Shown in pieces: positions 1-4,893 of a DNA stretch of 5,357 bases; within the stretch, counting starts at the first letter, position 1, and each line of letters opens with the position of its first letter. The notes under the pieces are model-generated. The model was given only the letters and a program-made list of their open reading frames with translations. It did no database searches and was not told the DNA's origin. Both the position numbers and the translations under genes were made by a program. Origin of the DNA: Nocardioidaceae bacterium (GTDB taxonomy: Bacteria; Actinomycetota; Actinomycetes; Propionibacteriales; Nocardioidaceae); contig JACCYS010000186.1 in NCBI GenBank assembly GCA_013696365.1, forward strand, positions 1-5,357, written 5' to 3'.

Positions 1-155
1 CCGGTGACGTTGCGGATGGTGAAGTACGCCGCGAACAGCGCCGCAAAGAACATCAGCTCGCTGGACAGCCACACGATCGTGCCGACGCTGACCATGCTCG
101 GACGGTTGTACTGCCCGTGCAGGCGCGAGGTCGGGACCGCCGTCGTCGTCGCCAC
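1..155 (-). CDS. ctaE: Cytochrome c oxidase subunit III (aa3-type), N-terminal part, cut by window edge
   Basis: Only the first 51 codons are present; the gene runs off the left edge. The translation contains SMVSVGTIVWLSSELMFFAA followed by LFAAYFTIRNVTG, the first membrane helix typical of actinobacterial subunit III. This family is an integral membrane subunit of the terminal oxidase that accepts electrons from the cytochrome bcc complex; subunit III supports the catalytic core but carries no redox centre. I chose the GTG at 155-153, giving the N-terminus VATTTAVPTSRLHGQYNRP, because no ATG lies in frame just upstream and a -10-like CATAAT lies exactly 6 nt before it. No Shine-Dalgarno sequence is visible, so a leaderless mRNA is likely. 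The gene diverges from the CtaG-like gene, which fits shared involvement in oxidase biogenesis. The identification is secure; the exact start is inferred. Confidence 0.93.
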   Translation of the reverse strand, partial: MATTTAVPTSRLHGQYNRPSMVSVGTIVWLSSELMFFAALFAAYFTIRNVT

Positions 156-167
156 ACCGTCATTATG
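156..167 (-). promoter_or_regulatory. Putative -10 element for leaderless ctaE
   Basis: On the minus strand the hexamer CATAAT (167-162) matches five of six bases of TATAAT. It is followed by GACGGT and then the GTG start. Six bases between the -10 hexamer and the start codon would put the transcription start on or next to the G of GTG. No convincing -35 hexamer is seen 16-18 bp upstream. The call rests on sequence pattern only. Confidence 0.55.
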
Positions 168-215
168 GGGGCGGGCATGCTGCGACGGCATCCCCACCCC
201 CGCGTCCGTCAGACC

Positions 216-227
216 TAGTCTTGGGGT
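216..227 (+). promoter_or_regulatory. Putative -10 element for leaderless ctaG-like gene
   Basis: TAGTCT (216-221) fits the actinobacterial TANNNT -10 pattern. It is followed by exactly 6 nt (TGGGGT) and the GTG start at 228, so transcription would begin at the start codon. The TGGGGT spacer is G-rich but too close to the start to act as a normal Shine-Dalgarno sequence. No -35 is evident. With the ctaE element it makes a compact divergent promoter region of 72 bp. Confidence 0.5.
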
Positions 228-1193
228 GTGCCCCACCCCGCCGCGCTGCTCGCCCATGGCGACCCGTCACAGGTGCCGCCCATCGGGCTCGGCGCCCTGC
301 TCAGCGAGTGGCGGTTGGAACTCGTGCCGATGCTGGTCTTGGCGACGATCGTGCTGGCCTATGCGCTGCCGGTACGAGCCCTGCGGCGACGCGGTGACGC
401 CTGGTCGCGCTGGCGCTCGGCGGCGTTCCTGTTCGGTGGGTGCGGCTCGATCGGGCTGGCCCTGCTGTCGCCGCTGGCGGCTTACGACACCACGCTGCTG
501 AGCGTGCACATGGTGCAGCACATGGTGTTGACCATGCTGGCGCCGGTCTTCCTTGCGCTGGGAGCCCCGGTGACGCTGTGGTTGCGTACGCTGCCGTCGC
601 AGCCACGCCGCTGGTTGCTTGCTCTGGTACACAGCACCCCGGCGCGGGTGCTGAGCTTCACCCCGGTGGCTTTCGCATTCTTCGTCGTCAGTCCGTGGGC
701 GTTGTACTTCTCCGGCTGGTACGAGGCAACGTTGCAGTCCGCGGTGCTGCACGAGCTCACCCATGCGCACTTCGTGCTCGTCGGGTCGTTGTTCTTCTGG
801 CCGTTGGTGGGCCTGGACCCGGTGCCGGGGCGGGTGCCGTACGGCTTCCGGCTGTTGGCCACCTTCGCCTCGTTGCCCTTCCATGCGTTCCTCGGAATCA
901 CGATCATGGCCTCGACCACGCTGATCGCGGGTGACTACTATCTAGCTCTCGATCGCGACTGGCCACCGAGCGTCGCCGCCGACCAAGAACTCGCTGGTGC
1001 TGTGCTGTGGGCATCCGGCGACCTGGTCGGACTGCTCTTCTTCGGAGTCCTATTCGTGCAGTGGGCGCGAAGCTCGCAACGCGAGGCGGTGCGCGAGGAT
1101 CGGCGGCTGGACCGGCTTGACCGGCTGGAGCGACTCGACCAGCACGGGCCCCCGTCGAGCGGCGCGGCGCACCCGGACGCCCGACCCCGCTAG
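228..1193 (+). CDS. Cytochrome c oxidase assembly factor, caa3_CtaG family membrane protein
   Basis: The 321-residue protein is largely hydrophobic, with about seven membrane segments (roughly residues 31-50, 64-84, 96-118, 141-162, 176-197, 207-232 and 258-280). Family-like motifs are HMVQHMVL (94-101), HELTHAHF (175-182) followed by a W-P-L-V-G-L-D-P stretch (191-198), FHAFLGI (219-225) and DQELAGAVLW (252-261). The membrane-embedded histidines 94, 98, 175, 179, 181 and 219 could bind copper. caa3_CtaG proteins are associated with assembly of active cytochrome c oxidase; the biochemical detail is less firm than for the unrelated Cox11-type CtaG. This is the stand-alone form, without a fused CopD domain. 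Adjacency to ctaE supports the role. The GTG start is chosen for the -10 spacing. The cytoplasmic tail carries a four-copy RL(D/E) repeat (293-304). The stop codon TAG overlaps the putative -10 of the next gene. I leave the symbol blank because 'ctaG' is used for two unrelated families. Confidence 0.88.
   Translation: MPHPAALLAHGDPSQVPPIGLGALLSEWRLELVPMLVLATIVLAYALPVRALRRRGDAWSRWRSAAFLFGGCGSIGLALLSPLAAYDTTLLSVHMVQHMVLTMLAPVFLALGAPVTLWLRTLPSQPRRWLLALVHSTPARVLSFTPVAFAFFVVSPWALYFSGWYEATLQSAVLHELTHAHFVLVGSLFFWPLVGLDPVPGRVPYGFRLLATFASLPFHAFLGITIMASTTLIAGDYYLALDRDWPPSVAADQELAGAVLWASGDLVGLLFFGVLFVQWARSSQREAVREDRRLDRLDRLERLDQHGPPSSGAAHPDARPR
1104..1139 (+). repeat. Four tandem 9-bp units encoding Arg-Leu-Asp/Glu
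   Basis: Inside the 3' end of the ctaG-like gene, four consecutive 9-bp units encode RLD RLD RLE RLD (residues 293-304). The units are CGGCTGGAC, CGGCTTGAC, CGGCTGGAG and CGACTCGAC. The differences are mostly synonymous, so the repeat has been kept at protein level or is old. It lies in the charged tail after the last membrane helix and could form a short amphipathic, highly charged helix. Confidence 0.85.
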
Positions 1194-1202
1194 CATCGCC
1201 GG
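1191..1202 (+). promoter_or_regulatory. Putative -10 element overlapping the ctaG-like stop, for leaderless receiver gene
   Basis: TAGCAT (1191-1196) fits TANNNT and is followed by 6 nt (CGCCGG) and the GTG start at 1203. Its first three bases are the TAG stop codon of the upstream gene. This implies an internal promoter for the receiver gene and trpD in addition to any read-through from upstream. A modest GGG just before the start is too close to serve as a Shine-Dalgarno. Confidence 0.5.
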
Positions 1203-1643
1203 GTGAGCGAGCATGCCGCATCCGGCCGCCCCCTGCGTACCTTGGTCTACAGCGACGACAGCGACACCCGTGCCTCCGTGCTCTTGGCTTTGGGTAAGCG
1301 CCCGCACCCGGACCTGCCCGAGCTCGACTATCTCGAGTGCGCCACCGAGCCGGCCGTCATCAGCGCGATGGATGCAGGTGACATCGACCTGGTCATCCTG
1401 GACGGCGAGGCTGTGCCCGCCGGGGGCATGGGGATCGCCCGCCAGCTCAAGGACGAGATCTATCGCTGTCCGCCGATCCTGGTAATCACCGGCCGACCGC
1501 AAGATGCCTGGCTCGCCACCTGGTCCCGGGCGGATGCCGCGGTGCCGCACCCGATCGACCCGCTGCGCTTCGCCGAGGTGGTCAACCAGATGATCCGCAC
1601 GCGGCTCAGCGGCGCCGCCGGTGCGCCTGCACAGACCCGATGA
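1203..1643 (+). CDS. Stand-alone receiver-like (response regulator) protein with atypical active site
   Basis: The 146-residue protein is essentially one receiver domain with no output domain. The first strand ends in acidic Y-S-D-D-S-D (D18, D19), the presumed phosphoacceptor is D67 in LVILDGEAVP, and T96 in VITGR matches the conserved Thr/Ser. The lysine normally found in the K-P motif is replaced by H116 in AVPHPIDP. The near-invariant lysine is therefore missing, so normal phosphorylation-driven switching is doubtful. From memory, actinobacterial relatives next to trpD share this V-P-H-P sequence, so it looks like a family trait and not damage. No histidine kinase gene is in the window. 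Gaps are 9 nt to the ctaG-like gene and 10 nt to the preferred trpD start, indicating co-transcription with trpD. The target is unknown; it could act through protein-protein contact. Confidence 0.8.
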   Translation: MSEHAASGRPLRTLVYSDDSDTRASVLLALGKRPHPDLPELDYLECATEPAVISAMDAGDIDLVILDGEAVPAGGMGIARQLKDEIYRCPPILVITGRPQDAWLATWSRADAAVPHPIDPLRFAEVVNQMIRTRLSGAAGAPAQTR

Positions 1644-1653
1644 GCGTGCCCGG

Positions 1654-2694
1654 ATGAGCCAGCACACCTGGCCGGAGGTGCTGAGCGCGCTGGTCGCTGG
1701 GCGCGATCTGTCTGCGGAGCAGACGGCGTGGGCGATGGGGGAGGTGCTGGCCGGGGATGCCACCCCGGCGCAGGTCGCCGCCTTCGCCGTCGCGTTGCGG
1801 GCCAAGGGTGAGACGGTCGACGAGGTTGAGGGCCTCGTTCGCACGATGTACGAGCATGCGGCACCGATTGACGTGCCTGGTCGCTGCGTCGACATTGTCG
1901 GCACCGGTGGGGACCGGGCGCGTACCGTCAACATCTCCACGATGGCGGCGGTGGTCACTGCCGGCACAGGAGCGCTGGTGGTCAAGCACGGCAACCGAGC
2001 AGCCTCGTCCGCGTCCGGGGCGGCCGACGTGCTTGCGGCCTTGGGTGTGTCGCTTGACCTCTCGCCGGCGCGCGTCGCGGCGGTCGCGCTCGAGGCTGGC
2101 ATCACCTTCTGTTTCGCCCCGGTCTTTCACTCCTCGCTGCGGCATGCAGCGGCTCCTCGGCGCGAGCTCGGCATCGCCACCACCTTCAACTTTCTTGGCC
2201 CGCTGACCAACCCGGTGCGACCTGCCGCGCAGGCAGTGGGGGTCGCCGACCCGGCGATGGCGCCGGTGCTGGCAGGAGTGTTGTCGCGCCGGGGAGTGGA
2301 CGCGCTGGTGTTCTGTGGCGACGACGGCTTGGACGAGCTGACGATCACCACCACGTCGAGGGTGTGGGTGGCACGCCCGGGCGACGATGTGCAGCAGGTG
2401 CGGCTCGACCCGCAGGACCTCGGCATCGCGCGAGCCCCGTCGGAGTCGCTGATCGGCGGCGAGCCGGCAACGAATGCAGATGTCTTCCGGCGGGTGCTGG
2501 CCGGTGAGCCTGGACCGGTCCGGGACGCGGTGCTGCTGAATGCCGCCGCCGGCGTCGCGACCTACGCCGGCGAAGCGGGCTCGCTCGAGTCTCGGCTGAG
2601 CGAGGGTATGGCCGCGGCTGCCCTCTCGATAGACTCGGGCGCTGCGGCTGGTGTCCTGGAGGCGTGGATCAACGCCACCCAGGCGGACGACTGA
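1654..2694 (+). CDS. trpD: Anthranilate phosphoribosyltransferase
   Basis: The 346-residue enzyme transfers the phosphoribosyl group from PRPP to anthranilate, the second step of tryptophan synthesis from chorismate. Family motifs are complete: GTGGD (83-87) for PRPP, NIST (93-96), KHGNRAASS (111-119), the R-R-E-L-G stretch (169-173) with an anthranilate-contacting arginine, FNFLGPLTNP (178-187) and the Mg-binding D227-E228 in DGLDELT. Length is normal for the family. The same frame is open from a GTG at 1621, which would overlap the receiver gene by 23 bp and add 11 residues (MRLHRPDERAR) not typical of TrpD. I prefer ATG 1654, ten bases after the receiver stop. No clear Shine-Dalgarno or -10 precedes it, so translation probably depends on coupling to the receiver gene. 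No other trp genes are in the window. The stop codon lies in the hairpin shared with the convergent gene. Confidence 0.96.
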   Translation: MSQHTWPEVLSALVAGRDLSAEQTAWAMGEVLAGDATPAQVAAFAVALRAKGETVDEVEGLVRTMYEHAAPIDVPGRCVDIVGTGGDRARTVNISTMAAVVTAGTGALVVKHGNRAASSASGAADVLAALGVSLDLSPARVAAVALEAGITFCFAPVFHSSLRHAAAPRRELGIATTFNFLGPLTNPVRPAAQAVGVADPAMAPVLAGVLSRRGVDALVFCGDDGLDELTITTTSRVWVARPGDDVQQVRLDPQDLGIARAPSESLIGGEPATNADVFRRVLAGEPGPVRDAVLLNAAAGVATYAGEAGSLESRLSEGMAAAALSIDSGAAAGVLEAWINATQADD

Positions 2695-2712
2695 CCGGGC
2701 CGCTCAGTCGTC
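2686..2712. terminator. Symmetric hairpin spanning both stop codons of convergent genes
   Basis: GACGACTGA (2686-2694) and TCAGTCGTC (2704-2712) form a perfect 9-bp inverted repeat around a 9-base G/C-rich loop. The left arm ends with the trpD TGA and the right arm with the complement of the Lrp-type gene's TGA. Both proteins therefore end in Asp-Asp and the element reads the same from both sides. There is no T-tract on either side, so it would be a hairpin-only, bidirectional terminator or a 3'-end stabiliser. Termination activity is inferred. Confidence 0.5.
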
Positions 2713-2985
2713 GGCGCCAAGGCTGAAAGCAGCCTCGAGGTCGTGCTGGCTGAGCGTACGGAAGGCGATGTGGGTCTCGGTCGACTGCACCCCGGGCACC
2801 TTGTTGAGCCGGTCGGCCACCACGGCTGCGACGTCATCGTGGGTGCGCACCCGCACCATCGCGATGAGGTCGATGTGGCCGGTCACCGAGTAGACCTCAC
2901 TCACACCGTCCAGGTCGGCGATCTGCTCGCCGACCTCGGGAATGCTGGCCACGTCGGCCTTGACGAAGACGATCGCGGTGATCAT
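2704..2985 (-). CDS. Stand-alone Lrp/AsnC-type ligand-binding (RAM) domain protein
   Basis: The 93-residue protein starts MITAIVFVKAD and contains GVSEVYSVTGHIDLIAMVRV (residues 27-46), the signature of the C-terminal domain of Lrp/AsnC regulators, with the conserved glycine (G36) and acidic residue (D39) of the effector-binding loop. It has the expected beta-alpha-beta-beta-alpha-beta extent and no helix-turn-helix, so it cannot bind DNA like a full Lrp. Such stand-alone domains usually form dimers or higher oligomers and may sense small molecules or partner with full-length Lrp proteins; the ligand here is unknown. The ATG at 2985 is supported by a TAGGCT hexamer 6 nt upstream. It lies 9 nt downstream of the nuclease stop on the same strand and converges on trpD. 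Proximity to trpD might hint at amino-acid sensing, but that is speculation. Confidence 0.88.
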   Translation of the reverse strand: MITAIVFVKADVASIPEVGEQIADLDGVSEVYSVTGHIDLIAMVRVRTHDDVAAVVADRLNKVPGVQSTETHIAFRTLSQHDLEAAFSLGADD

Positions 2986-2997
2986 GCACGGAGCCTA
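2986..2997 (-). promoter_or_regulatory. Putative -10 element overlapping the nuclease stop, for leaderless Lrp-type gene
   Basis: On the minus strand TAGGCT (2997-2992) fits TANNNT and is followed by CCGTGC and the ATG at 2985. TAG is also the stop codon of the upstream nuclease gene. There is no Shine-Dalgarno sequence. The arrangement is the same as that between the ctaG-like and receiver genes. Confidence 0.5.
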
Positions 2998-4737
2998 GCG
3001 GCGGCTGCCCTCGTCGAAGCCCACCACGCTGCCGCCAGCCTCAACGGCGGTCTCCAGCAGTGGCAGCAGCCGCCGGGCACCCGCCACCGGGCAAGTCCAC
3101 TCGCCGTCGACGTGCACCAGGCGGACGCCGTCGCTCTCCAGCCAGCGCAGCAACAGCTCAGACTCTCCGGGCGTGGCCGCGGGTGCGGGCCCCGGCCCGG
3201 GCAGTACCGTCTCGGCCCCCGCGCGAAGCTCGCGGACCCAGTCGTGTGCGCTCACCTGTGCGGGCATCACCCCGGCTGCAGCCAGTCGGCCGTGGCGGAT
3301 CACGTGCACCTGCCAGCGACCGTCGTCGCCCCGACGGGCCGCGACCAGTTCGGCGCACCCAGTCAGCCCGGTGAGTCGTTGACTGCGCGCCGTGCCACGG
3401 ACCAGGGCGGCGAGTCGGTCACGCTGGCTGCGAGCCTCCTCATAGCGCTGCTGCGCGGCGAGGGTGTGCATTGTGTCGGCCAGTTGCGCACGCACCGCCT
3501 CGGGATCGGCCACCAAGACACTGCGCACGCGCTCGACCTCGCCGGCATATGCGGAGGCGTCCGCCGTGCCGTCGCACGGGGACATGCATCGCCCCATCTC
3601 CGCCAGGGCGCAGGCACTGCGGCGGGCATTGCGTGCCAGCCTGCCGGTGCACTGACGGATACCGAAAGCCGTGTGCAGCGCGGCCAGCGCCTGCTCAGCA
3701 CCCTGTCGCGATCCGAACGGCCCGGCGTAGTCCGCGCCATCGTCGAGCACCCGACGCACGATGGAGAGTCGTGGCCAGGGCTCCACGGTGAGCTTGACCC
3801 ACTGCGCACGCTCGGGGTGGCGGGATCGGCGGTTGTAGCGCGGCTTGTGCTGAGCGATCAACCGCAGTTCGCGGACCTGCGCCTGAACTGCGGTGGCGCA
3901 CACCACCGCCTCGACCCGCTCGGCCAGCGCGACCATCTCGCCCATCCGGCTGCGGGTCTCGCCAGCGGTGAAGTACCGCCGCACCCGGGTGCGGAGATCC
4001 TGAGAGGTGCCGACGTACAACACCTCGTCCCGCGGTCCGCGGAAGAGGTAGATGCCGGGTGCGTGCGGCAGTGGCTCGGCAAGGTGGCGCTTGCGTCGTT
4101 GGGCCGCACTGACGCGGGAGCTGAAGTGCGATAGCTCCTCGAGGGTGTGCACGCCGAGGTTGCCGAGACGCTCGATCATCCCGTGCAGCACGTCCACAGT
4201 CGCCCGCGCATCGTCAAGTGCACGGTGAGTCGGTGACGTGCTCGCTCTGAACACCCTGGCCAGCGTTGCGAGCTTGCAGTTCGGCGCCTCGTCGCGGGTG
4301 ACAACCCGGCGGGCCAACGTGGCGGTGTCGATGACCTCGAAGACCGGCCACGGGTGACCCAGCCGGCCGGCGTCGTGGCGAAGGAAGCCAACATCGAAGG
4401 GGGCGTTGTGGGCGACCAGCACGCAGCCTCGAGCAAAGTCCAGGAATGTGGGCAGCACCGTGTCCATCCGTGGTGAACCAGCGACCATCTGGTCGGTGAT
4501 GCCGGTGAGAACAGCGATGAATGCCGGGATGGGCGTGGTCGGGTCTACCAGCGTCTGCAACTCGCCGAGCACCTCGCCGCCCCGCACCTTGACCGCACCT
4601 ATCTCGGTGATCCGGGCGCCTGCTGCGGCCGAGCCGCCGGTGGTCTCCAGGTCGACGACGCAGAAGGTGACATCCCGCAGGGGTCGACCGAGCTCGTCGA
4701 AACTCGCCTGCACCGGCGTCGCCAGTCCCGTTGTCAT
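2995..4737 (-). CDS. DEDDh exonuclease / GIY-YIG nuclease fusion with UvrC-like Fe-S and UVR regions
   Basis: The 580-residue protein has an N-terminal DnaQ-type 3'-5' exonuclease (about 22-190) with all five DEDDh residues visible: D29 and E31 in VVDLETTG, D115 in AHNAPFD, and H171 with D176 in HRALDDA. A GIY-YIG nuclease domain follows (about 222-305): GIYLF (228-232), LYVGTS (240-245), R251, and the probable catalytic E290 in RELRLIAQHKPRYN. Next are four cysteines, C363, C376, C384 and C388, with spacing x12-x7-x3, closely resembling the UvrC cysteine cluster reported to hold [4Fe-4S]. A UVR-like helix pair lies at about 418-446 (RYEEARSQRDRL). The C-terminal part (447-580) lacks a recognisable UvrC RNase H-like nuclease domain. 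It resembles mycobacterial Rv2191 and probably acts in DNA repair or processing, independently of or beside UvrABC. The ATG at 4737 has a TAACGT hexamer 8 nt upstream. Confidence 0.92.
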   Translation of the reverse strand: MTTGLATPVQASFDELGRPLRDVTFCVVDLETTGGSAAAGARITEIGAVKVRGGEVLGELQTLVDPTTPIPAFIAVLTGITDQMVAGSPRMDTVLPTFLDFARGCVLVAHNAPFDVGFLRHDAGRLGHPWPVFEVIDTATLARRVVTRDEAPNCKLATLARVFRASTSPTHRALDDARATVDVLHGMIERLGNLGVHTLEELSHFSSRVSAAQRRKRHLAEPLPHAPGIYLFRGPRDEVLYVGTSQDLRTRVRRYFTAGETRSRMGEMVALAERVEAVVCATAVQAQVRELRLIAQHKPRYNRRSRHPERAQWVKLTVEPWPRLSIVRRVLDDGADYAGPFGSRQGAEQALAALHTAFGIRQCTGRLARNARRSACALAEMGRCMSPCDGTADASAYAGEVERVRSVLVADPEAVRAQLADTMHTLAAQQRYEEARSQRDRLAALVRGTARSQRLTGLTGCAELVAARRGDDGRWQVHVIRHGRLAAAGVMPAQVSAHDWVRELRAGAETVLPGPGPAPAATPGESELLLRWLESDGVRLVHVDGEWTCPVAGARRLLPLLETAVEAGGSVVGFDEGSRR

Positions 4738-4751
4738 GGTTCGAGACGTTA
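4738..4751 (-). promoter_or_regulatory. Putative -10 element for the nuclease gene
   Basis: On the minus strand TAACGT (4751-4746) fits TANNNT and is followed by CTCGAACC and then ATG. The 8-nt spacing would leave a leader of only one to three bases. No Shine-Dalgarno is present. The octamer CTAACGTC containing it recurs in mirror orientation at 4825-4832. Confidence 0.42.
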
Positions 4752-4824
4752 GATGCGCCCACCGACACCCGAGTAGACGCCACGCGGCATGGAGCTGGCC
4801 GGGGACGACTGTCGGTGGCGCCCC

Positions 4825-4832
4825 CTAACGTC
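4825..4832 (+). promoter_or_regulatory. Putative -10 element for the CxxC protein gene
   Basis: CTAACGTC contains TAACGT (4826-4831), the same hexamer as in front of the divergent nuclease gene. It would give a transcript with a leader of roughly 55 nt for the gene starting at 4894, consistent with that gene's clear Shine-Dalgarno. No convincing -35 hexamer lies 16-18 bp upstream. The rest of the 156-bp spacer shows nothing else I can support. Confidence 0.35.
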
Positions 4833-4880
4833 CGTGGCGGCTCGGCGTGCGGGCCACGTACGAGCGTTGCCATCCACCTC

Positions 4881-4888
4881 AGAAGGGA
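4881..4888 (+). promoter_or_regulatory. Shine-Dalgarno sequence for the CxxC protein gene
   Basis: AGAAGGGA sits 5 nt before ATG 4894. It decides the start in favour of 4894 over ATG 4789, which is in the same frame but has no such sequence and would add 35 residues with poor family likeness. It is the only strong ribosome-binding site seen in the window. Confidence 0.75.
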
Positions 4889-4893
4889 CCGTC

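Noticed and set aside
4..501. Plus-strand open frame over ctaE and the start of the ctaG-like gene
   Set aside because: It is antisense to a clear subunit III N-terminus and then overlaps the ctaG-like gene out of frame; the composition (Arg, Cys, Ser) is non-protein-like.
1621..1653. GTG 1621 as the trpD start
   Set aside because: It would overlap the receiver by 23 bp and add an Arg-rich stretch unlike TrpD N-termini; ATG 1654 gives the normal start and length.
1050..2105. Minus-strand open frame of 351 codons across the ctaG-like gene, the receiver and trpD
   Set aside because: It crosses three genes on the other strand, has no recognisable motif and is Ser/Ala/Arg-rich like other antisense frames here.
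2743..4134. Long plus-strand open frame of 463 codons
   Set aside because: It lies antisense to the Lrp-type and nuclease genes, which have complete family motifs. Its translation is rich in H, A, G and P with no domain, as expected from the antisense of a G+C-rich gene.
4789..4893. ATG 4789 as the start of the CxxC gene
   Set aside because: It lacks a ribosome-binding site, the extra 35 residues are Arg/Ala-rich, and it would place the putative -10 at 4826-4831 inside the gene.
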